This document shows, one piece after another, positions 58,375-64,000 of a stretch of DNA of 64,000 nt (the stretch's first letter is position 1; every line of letters begins with the position of its first letter). The stretch lies in the NCBI GenBank assembly GCA_035518635.1, contig DATIXI010000055.1, positions 1-64,000 on the forward strand. Direction: 5' to 3'. The position numbers and the translations under genes were made by a program. The notes under the pieces are model-generated. The model ran no database searches and was not told the origin of the DNA. It was given only the letters and a program-made list of their open reading frames with translations. The stretch is from AC-32 sp035518635. Its GTDB lineage: Bacteria; Actinomycetota; Thermoleophilia; Gaiellales; Gaiellaceae.

Positions 58375-59303
58375 GCGACACGGGGACGCACGAGCTCGCC
58401 GACGGGCGGCCGGGCTACCGGCTCGTCCGCCGCGAGGACGTCGAGCTCGCCCCAGGCCTGCCCGGCCGCTCGAGCGGCCTCAGCTCGTGCCGCCTCGTCG
58501 ACGGCACGCTCGGCTCGACGCACATGGCGCTGACGCTGGTCTCGCTCGAGGACGGCCACGTCGACGAGCACCTGCACTCGTTCGAGTCCAGCCTCTACGT
58601 GCTCGAGGGCGAGCCGGTGCTCTACCTGGAGGGGCGCGGCGTGACGCTCGAGCCCGGCGCCTGCGCGGCGATTCCCGTGGGAACCCCGCACGCGTTCCGC
58701 TCTGCCGAGCGCTCGCTCTGGATCGAGATGGCCGCCCCGCGCCCGCGCGTCGACGGGAGCGACACGTTCTTCCTCGGCCCGGCGCCGGACGCCGAGGCGG
58801 TGCCGCTCGACGCCCGCGACCCGCGCAACCACAACCTCTTCCTGCTCCGAGACGGCGAGATGAACCTCGACCTCCTGAAGCGCGGCCAGGCGATGGGCGC
58901 GCCGACCGTCTCCGGGAGCATGGCGACCGCCGTCCTCGCGTACAGCGGGATCGCGGTGAAGATGCTCGTCGACCAGCGGCTCGACGCGCAGCTGCACACG
59001 ATGTTCATGGTCGACTACCAGCCCGGCGCCTGCGCCAACCCGCACGACCACCCGTTCGAGGAGTCGTACTACATGCTCGAGGGCGAGGTCGACGTCGTCG
59101 CCGACGGCGATCGCTACACGCTCCGCCCTGGCGACGTCTTCTGGACCGGGACCGGGTGCGTGCACGCGTTCTACGAGACCCGGGCGCAGCCGGTGCGCTG
59201 GCTCGAGACCTCGGCGCCCGGGCCGCCGCCGCGCTACTCGTACCGGCACGAGCGCGACTGGGCGTATCTCACCGAGCGCCTCGCGGGAGCGGGTGTGCCG
59301 TGA
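58371..59303 (+). CDS. Bicupin protein, ureidoglycine aminohydrolase-like
   Basis: A 310-residue protein with two cupin barrels. The N-terminal barrel has VDEHLHSFESSLYVLEGEPV. The C-terminal barrel has the fuller metal motif PHDHPFEESYYMLEGEVDV ... TLRPGDVFWTGTGCVHAF. The layout matches bicupins such as (S)-ureidoglycine aminohydrolase (AllE/YlbA), a Mn-dependent deaminating enzyme, but allantoin genes are absent here. It may deaminate or isomerise an intermediate made by the M24 enzyme. GTG overlaps the M24 stop. Confidence 0.82.
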   Translation: MSDTGTHELADGRPGYRLVRREDVELAPGLPGRSSGLSSCRLVDGTLGSTHMALTLVSLEDGHVDEHLHSFESSLYVLEGEPVLYLEGRGVTLEPGACAAIPVGTPHAFRSAERSLWIEMAAPRPRVDGSDTFFLGPAPDAEAVPLDARDPRNHNLFLLRDGEMNLDLLKRGQAMGAPTVSGSMATAVLAYSGIAVKMLVDQRLDAQLHTMFMVDYQPGACANPHDHPFEESYYMLEGEVDVVADGDRYTLRPGDVFWTGTGCVHAFYETRAQPVRWLETSAPGPPPRYSYRHERDWAYLTERLAGAGVP

Positions 59304-60280
59304 GCCGCGTCGGGGACAAGCCGGCAACCGGGGTCCTCGACGACCTCGAGCTGTACACCGGGATCTACCGCCGGATGCTCCTCATCCGGGGCTTCGAGGA
59401 CCTCGTCCAGTCACTGTTCCTGGCGGGCGAGGTCTACGGGACGACGCACCTGTACTCGGGGCAGGAGGCCGTGGCGACGGGCGTTGCCAGCCTGCTCGAG
59501 GAACGCGACCGCGTGGCCGCGACCTATCGCGGCCACGGGCACGCGCTCGCGCTCGGCGTCGACCCGCAGGCCCTCCTCGACGAGATGCTCGCGCGGGAGA
59601 CCGGGATCAACGGCGGTCGCGCGGGCTCGATGAACGTGACCTCGCCGGCCGACCGGCTGATCGGCTCGTTCGGGATCGTCGGCGGGAGCATCGCGGCCGC
59701 GACCGGGGCCGCGCTCGCGCTGAAGAAGACGACCGGCGGCGTGGCCGTCGCGTACTTCGGCGACGGCACGATGAACCAGGCCTACGTGTTCGAGTGTCTC
59801 AACTTCTGCCAGGTGCTGAAGCTGCCGCTCGTGCTCGTGTGCGAGAACAATGGCTACGGCGAGTACACACCGTTCGAGTCGGTGACGGCGGGTGGGATCC
59901 GGGCGCGCGCGCAGGTCTTCGGGGTTCCGGCCGAGACGATCGACGGCATGAGCGTCTGGACGGTGCGCGAGGCGGCCTCGCGCGCGCTCGCCTACGTGCG
60001 CGGCGGCAACGGCCCGACGTTCATCGAGGCGATCACCTACCGCTTCGTCGGCCACTCGCGGAGCGACCCGGGCGCCTACCGGCCCGAGGGGGAGCTCGAC
60101 GAGTGGAAGGCGCGCGACCCGATCGTCGTCCTTCGCGCGCAGCTCGAGGCGGAAGGCGTGGAGGCCGCCGGGCTGGAGGGGATCGAGCGGGAGATCGCCG
60201 AGGAGCTGGAGCGGATGCGCGAGCGGGGCCTCGCGGCTCCGTTCCCGACCGAGCTGAGCGCGAGCGAGTTCAAGGACTGA
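59300..60280 (+). CDS. 2-oxoacid dehydrogenase-type E1 component, alpha subunit (ThDP-dependent)
   Basis: A 326-residue E1-alpha of the pyruvate/acetoin/branched-chain dehydrogenase family. The thiamine-diphosphate motif is G154-D-G-T-M-N ... ENNGYG, and GRAGSMNV and the YRGHGHALALG loop are family features. With E1-beta it would decarboxylate a 2-oxoacid or cleave an acetoin-like compound and pass the acyl group to E2. GTG overlaps the bicupin stop; the E2 gene follows after 5 nt. Confidence 0.92.
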   Translation: MSRVGDKPATGVLDDLELYTGIYRRMLLIRGFEDLVQSLFLAGEVYGTTHLYSGQEAVATGVASLLEERDRVAATYRGHGHALALGVDPQALLDEMLARETGINGGRAGSMNVTSPADRLIGSFGIVGGSIAAATGAALALKKTTGGVAVAYFGDGTMNQAYVFECLNFCQVLKLPLVLVCENNGYGEYTPFESVTAGGIRARAQVFGVPAETIDGMSVWTVREAASRALAYVRGGNGPTFIEAITYRFVGHSRSDPGAYRPEGELDEWKARDPIVVLRAQLEAEGVEAAGLEGIEREIAEELERMRERGLAAPFPTELSASEFKD

Positions 60281-60285
60281 GGCGA

Positions 60286-61410
60286 GTGGCCCGCGAGCTC
60301 ATGATGCCGAAGCTGTCCGACTCGACGGCCGACGCCGTGATCCTCCGCTGGCTCAAGTCCCCCGGTGATGCGTTCTCGAGGGGCGAGGCGCTGATCGAGG
60401 TCGAGACGGACAAGGCGACGGTCGTCTACGAGGCGGAGTCGGACGGGACGCTCGGCTCGATCCTCGTCCCGGAGGGAGGCACTGCCTCGATCGGGGAGCC
60501 GATAGCGACGCTTGCCAACGGCGACGGCGCGTCGCCCGCGCCTGCGGCGTCCGAGCGGCCGAACGCGTCGCCGGTCGCGCGGCGCACGGCGGTCGAGCTC
60601 GGCGTCTCGCTGCACGGCATCGTCGGCACCGGCGCCGCCGGCCGCATTACGCGAGAGGACGTGGAGCGGGCGGCGGCCGGGTCGAGCTCGACCGCCCCCG
60701 CGCCGAAGCCGGCAAGCGGCGGAAAGGGTGACGTCGACGTGGTCGAGCTGACGGCGACCCAGGCGACGATCGCGCGCCGGATGGTCGAGTCGGCCACCAC
60801 GATCCCGTCGTTCACGGTCTCGGCCGACGTCGACATGTCGCTGATCACCGAGCTGCGGCGGCAGGCGCGCGAGGAACGCGACGACGTGCCGTCGGTGAAC
60901 GACTTCGTCGTCAAGGCGGCGGCCGGAACGCTGAAGGAGTTTCCACGGTTCAACGCGTCGTACGCCGACGGGAAGATCGAGTGCTACTCGCGGGTCAATG
61001 TCGGCGTCGCCGTCGCTACGGACGACGCGCTGCTCGTGCCCGTCGTGCTCGAGGCGGACACGAAGACCCTCGCCGAGATCGCCGCGGACACGCGCAGGCT
61101 CGCCGAGGCTGCTCGGAGCCGCACGCTCGCGCCCGAGGGCCTGCGCGACGGCACGTTCACGGTCTCGAACCTCGGCATGCTCGGGATCTCGGCGTTCACC
61201 GCGATCATCGACCCGCCCCAGGTCGCGATCCTCGCCGTCGGCGGAACCCGGCGCGCACCGGTCGAGGACGAGAACGGCGGCTTCGTCTTCCGCGACCTGG
61301 TGACGGTCACCCTCAGCTGCGACCACCGTGTCGTCTACGGCGCCGACGGCGCGCGGTTCCTGTCCCGGCTACGCGAGCTGCTCGAGCGGCCGCTCACCCT
61401 CACGCTCTGA
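60286..61410 (+). CDS. 2-oxoacid dehydrogenase-type E2 component (dihydrolipoamide acyltransferase)
   Basis: A 374-residue E2. A single lipoyl domain carries K43 in VETDKATVVYEA, a peripheral-subunit-binding domain follows (VARRTAVELGVSLHGIVGTG), and the catalytic domain ends with SCDHRVVYGADGARFL containing H347. It transfers the acyl group to CoA. No E3 (dihydrolipoamide dehydrogenase) gene is in the window. It stands between the two E1 genes, an unusual order, and shares one base with the E1-beta start (TGATG). Confidence 0.93.
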   Translation: MARELMMPKLSDSTADAVILRWLKSPGDAFSRGEALIEVETDKATVVYEAESDGTLGSILVPEGGTASIGEPIATLANGDGASPAPAASERPNASPVARRTAVELGVSLHGIVGTGAAGRITREDVERAAAGSSSTAPAPKPASGGKGDVDVVELTATQATIARRMVESATTIPSFTVSADVDMSLITELRRQAREERDDVPSVNDFVVKAAAGTLKEFPRFNASYADGKIECYSRVNVGVAVATDDALLVPVVLEADTKTLAEIAADTRRLAEAARSRTLAPEGLRDGTFTVSNLGMLGISAFTAIIDPPQVAILAVGGTRRAPVEDENGGFVFRDLVTVTLSCDHRVVYGADGARFLSRLRELLERPLTLTL

Positions 61411-62375
61411 TGCCTGCTGTTCCGTTCCGCACCGCGATTCGCGACGCTCTCGACGAGGAGCTCGCCGCCGACGAGCGCGTGATCGTCTTCGGCGAGGACA
61501 TCGCCGCCGCCGGGGGCGTGTTCGCGACGACGACGGGCCTCTACGAGAAGTACGGCCCGGAGCGCGTCTTCGACACGCCGATCTCCGAGCTGGCGATGAC
61601 CGGCGCGGCGTTCGGGTCGGCCGTGACCGGCCTGCGGCCAGTGCTCGAGATCATGTTCGGCGACTTCCTGACCCTCGCGATGGACAGCCTCGTGAACCAG
61701 TCGAGCAAGTACTGGTTTCTGACCGAGGAGCAGGTGAGCGTGCCGCTCACGATCCGCTCCGTGGTGGGCGGCGGCGCGCGCTTCGGGGCGATCCACTCGC
61801 AGATGCCTGTCTCCTGGTTCATGGGCGTGCCGGGACTGAAGATCGCCTGCCCGTCGACGCCCGCCGACGCGAAGGCGCTGCTCAAGGGCGCGATTCGCGA
61901 CGACAACCCGGTGCTGTTCTTCGAGCACAAGCGGCTGTACACACTCGAGGGCGAGGTCGACGGCGAGGTGGGGAAGCTCGGCGAGGCGGCCGTCGTCCGC
62001 GAGGGCAGCGACATAACGATCGTCGCCGCGATGAAAAGTGTTCACGACAGTCTCGAGGCGGCCGAGGCCCTCGAGCAGGACGGCGTGTCGGCTGAGGTGA
62101 TCGACCTCCGCACCCTCCGACCGTTCGATGCGGGGACGGTCGTCGCATCCGTCGAGAAGACCAACCGGATCGCGGTCGTCGAGGAGGGCCCGCTGACCGG
62201 CGGCTGGGCGGGCGAGGTGCTCGCCTCGGTCACCGAGCAGGCCCTCGGGCACCTCGACGACGCCTGGCGCATCGCGACCCCCAACACGCCGATCCCCTAC
62301 AGCCCGCCGCTCGAGGACGCGTTCCTGCCGGGCGCGCACCGGATCGCCGACGAGATCAGGCGGCGCCTCCGGTGA
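61410..62375 (+). CDS. 2-oxoacid dehydrogenase-type E1 component, beta subunit
   Basis: A 321-residue E1-beta. FGEDIAAAGGVFATTTGLYE and DTPISELAMTGAAFGSAVTG are diagnostic, and ALLKGAIRDDNPVLFFEHKR and the C-terminal AVVEEGPLTGGWAGEVLA complete the transketolase-like fold. It pairs with the alpha subunit encoded upstream of E2. Its stop overlaps the regulator gene (GTGA). Confidence 0.93.
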   Translation: MPAVPFRTAIRDALDEELAADERVIVFGEDIAAAGGVFATTTGLYEKYGPERVFDTPISELAMTGAAFGSAVTGLRPVLEIMFGDFLTLAMDSLVNQSSKYWFLTEEQVSVPLTIRSVVGGGARFGAIHSQMPVSWFMGVPGLKIACPSTPADAKALLKGAIRDDNPVLFFEHKRLYTLEGEVDGEVGKLGEAAVVREGSDITIVAAMKSVHDSLEAAEALEQDGVSAEVIDLRTLRPFDAGTVVASVEKTNRIAVVEEGPLTGGWAGEVLASVTEQALGHLDDAWRIATPNTPIPYSPPLEDAFLPGAHRIADEIRRRLR

Positions 62376-63043
62376 GCGACACCGCGTCGACCTCGGAGGC
62401 TCTCGACCGCGCGTCGGAGGCGTCGAAGGTCGGCAGCCGCCTGCGGACCGAGCGAGAGCGCCTCGGGATGAGCCTGCGCGAGCTCGCGCGCCGCGTGGGG
62501 GTCTCGCCAAGCCTCGTCTCGCAGATCGAGCTCGACCGGGTCAACCCGTCGGTCAGCACGCTCTACGCGCTCGTCACCGAGCTCGGCATGACGATGAGCG
62601 ACGTCTTCGGCGACTTTCCCGGCGACCGGGTCGTGAGGAGGCTGACCGACGACGACGGCGGCCTGGCACTGTGCCCCGAGACACGGCTCGTGCTCAACCT
62701 CGCGTCAGGCGTGCGCTGGGAGCGGCTCACGCCACACAGCGACCGCGACGTGGAGTTCCTCTACGTCGTGTATCCGGTGGGCGCAGCGTCGTGCCCCGAG
62801 GACGCCCTGATGACGCACGGCGGCAAGGAGTACGGCTACGTCTCGAGCGGGACGCTCGGCGTGCGCGTCGGCTTCGAGGAGTACGAGCTCGGGCCGGGCG
62901 GCTCGATCGCGTTCGACTCGTCCTCGCCGCACCGGCTCTGGGCGGTCGGCGAAGAGCCTGTCCACGCGATCTGGGTGGTCATCGGCAGAGAGGCGGACCC
63001 GCGCGACACGACGCCTCCGCCTGCTCTCGAGGCTACCGAGTAG
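62372..63043 (+). CDS. XRE-family regulator with C-terminal cupin domain
   Basis: A 223-residue transcription factor. The helix-turn-helix spans about residues 20-78 (LRTERERLGMSLRELARRVG, VSPSLVSQIELDRVNPSVST), and a cupin sensor domain follows (about 110-205; GTLGVRVGFEEYELGPGGSI). This type often controls catabolic genes in response to their substrate. It is the last gene of the operon, so it probably regulates its own transcription, with the inverted repeat at 56049 as a candidate site. Confidence 0.91.
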   Translation: MSDTASTSEALDRASEASKVGSRLRTERERLGMSLRELARRVGVSPSLVSQIELDRVNPSVSTLYALVTELGMTMSDVFGDFPGDRVVRRLTDDDGGLALCPETRLVLNLASGVRWERLTPHSDRDVEFLYVVYPVGAASCPEDALMTHGGKEYGYVSSGTLGVRVGFEEYELGPGGSIAFDSSSPHRLWAVGEEPVHAIWVVIGREADPRDTTPPPALEATE

Positions 63044-64000
63044 TGGAGGCGGCCGGGGCTTCCGCGTCGGCGGCCTGGAGCCGGCCGACGCTCTTCCGGC
63101 CCGAGCGCCAGCGCGAGATGAGCACTGGCAGCTGGTAGAGCACGAGCGCGACCAGGATCAGCACGCCGATCGTCATCTCCGCGTACTCGGTCGGCTGCGA
63201 GAAGAGCGGCAGGACGTTGTTGATCTCGGTGAGGAAGAGCGCCGCCAGCAGCGCCCCGATGAAAGATCCCCTCCCGCCCGCGAGGCTCGCGCCGCCGAGG
63301 ACGGCGGCGGCGATGCTGGTGAGCGCGTAGTCGCCGATGATCGGCGAGCCGATCTGAACCTGCGCCGCCTCGTAGAAGCCGGCGAGCGACGCCATCAGCG
63401 AGCAGACGACGAACGCGAGGAACACGATGCGCCCGGTCGACATCCCGAGCCGGCGGGCCGAGGTCTCGTCGAGGCCGACCGCCCTGACCGCCATCCCCGT
63501 GCGTGAGCGGTACAGCCACAGGTCGCCCAGGATCACGAGCAGGACGACGCCGATGAACGCGACCGGCATGAAGCCGATGCTCCGGTTCAGCTGATCGATC
63601 ACGTCGCTGTTGATCGGGCCCTCGGGGTGGTCCCGCAGGAGGAGCGACGCGCCCTCGAGGATGCTCAGCGTGCCGAGGGTCGCGATGATCGACGGGAGCT
63701 TGAGGACCCGGATCAACGTCGCGTTGAAGATGCCGGTCGCGAGGCCGACGCCGAGGATCGCGAGCGAGCCGAGGAAGAGCGCGAATGTCGTCTCGTCCGG
63801 CTTCAGCGTGAACGAGGCCGTGACGACGCACATCGTGATCAGCGCGGCCACGGAGACGTCGAAGCCGCCTACGAGCAGCGCGTTCGTCTGGCCGATCGCG
63901 ACGAGCGCCAGGGGCATCGTCGCGAGCAGGAGGTTGTTGATGTTGTACTCCGTCAGGAACGCGTCCTGGCGCGCGGCCGTGTACGCGCCGACCGCGACGA
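63033..64000 (-). CDS. ABC transporter permease, ribose/autoinducer type (5' end beyond the window)
   Basis: The C-terminal 322 residues of a polytopic permease of the RbsC/AraH family. LLVGGFDVSVAALITMCVVT is the conserved N-proximal segment, and SIAAAVLGGASLAGGRGSF the signature loop near the ATPase contact. The frame continues upstream through the window edge (VAVGAYTAARQDAFLTEYNI), so the start is missing. It probably imports the sugar-like or amine substrate of the facing operon. Its 3' end overlaps the regulator gene by 11 nt. Confidence 0.92.
   Translation of the reverse strand, partial: VAVGAYTAARQDAFLTEYNINNLLLATMPLALVAIGQTNALLVGGFDVSVAALITMCVVTASFTLKPDETTFALFLGSLAILGVGLATGIFNATLIRVLKLPSIIATLGTLSILEGASLLLRDHPEGPINSDVIDQLNRSIGFMPVAFIGVVLLVILGDLWLYRSRTGMAVRAVGLDETSARRLGMSTGRIVFLAFVVCSLMASLAGFYEAAQVQIGSPIIGDYALTSIAAAVLGGASLAGGRGSFIGALLAALFLTEINNVLPLFSQPTEYAEMTIGVLILVALVLYQLPVLISRWRSGRKSVGRLQAADAEAPAASTTR

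Noticed and set aside
59300..62375. E1/E2 set considered as pyruvate or acetoin dehydrogenase by name
   Set aside because: Sequence motifs show the family but not the substrate, and no acetoin-specific neighbour or E3 gene is present.

Overview
The window comes from a high-GC bacterium with short intergenic gaps, many GTG starts and stop/start overlaps. The gene content points to an actinobacterium, most likely of the Thermoleophilia type, though this is an inference. It rests on the dnaX-ybaB-recR-lysC block, an F420-type (LLM) oxidoreductase, and a recurrent actinobacterial -10 element (TAnnnT) about 6 nt before start codons, the signature of leaderless mRNAs. There is no rRNA, transposase, phage gene or CRISPR array.

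Regions. (1) 1-4024, minus strand: SRP RNA, dnaX, ybaB, a cyclic-nucleotide-binding-domain protein, recR and a lysC cut by the window edge. (2) 4073-12706: a CBS-domain protein, two tandem 1138-residue secreted subtilases duplicated together with promoter, leader and terminator, and a secreted cupredoxin-like protein without copper ligands. (3) 12703-29495: an extracellular polysaccharide locus. It holds two divergent alkaline-phosphatase-superfamily proteins, an Alg13/Alg14-like split glycosyltransferase, a polyprenyl-phosphate sugar transferase, Wzz-, Wzy- and Wzx-like proteins, two GT2 enzymes, a methyltransferase, three sulfotransferases and two paralogous secreted beta-helix-like proteins. 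The set suggests that a sulfated glycan is made, polymerised and exported. (4) 29639-41640: mixed genes, including an ABM-like protein, an LLM oxidoreductase, an Asp-box sialidase-like protein, a coiled-coil protein, an aquaporin, a second copper-less cupredoxin, SixA, a small DUF4177-like protein, a peptidoglycan-binding hydrolase-like protein, a succinate-semialdehyde-type dehydrogenase, a frameshifted isochorismatase, tRNA-Val and three tRNA-Ser genes, and a stand-alone LigD-type polymerase convergent with an ATP-dependent ligase. (5) 41677-48791: two secreted seven-blade RCC1 propellers and a protein with a 92-proline run, all three ending in the same cationic PASTA-like domain with two Cys; a histidine phosphatase and a FabF-type enzyme lie between the propellers. 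(6) 48788-55955: a HAD phosphatase, a flavin reductase, a secreted protein of unknown function, a GAF/GGDEF/HD-GYP c-di-GMP enzyme, a PLDc_N/SHOCT membrane protein and a DHA2-type exporter. (7) 56049-64000: a tightly coupled catabolic operon (beta-hydroxyacid dehydrogenase, M24 hydrolase, bicupin, 2-oxoacid-dehydrogenase E1-alpha, E2, E1-beta, XRE-cupin regulator) facing a ribose-type ABC permease.

The most unusual items are this operon, with E2 between the two E1 genes and an M24 enzyme lacking one metal ligand; the shared PASTA-tailed surface proteins; the copper-less cupredoxins; and the uniform leaderless promoter layout.
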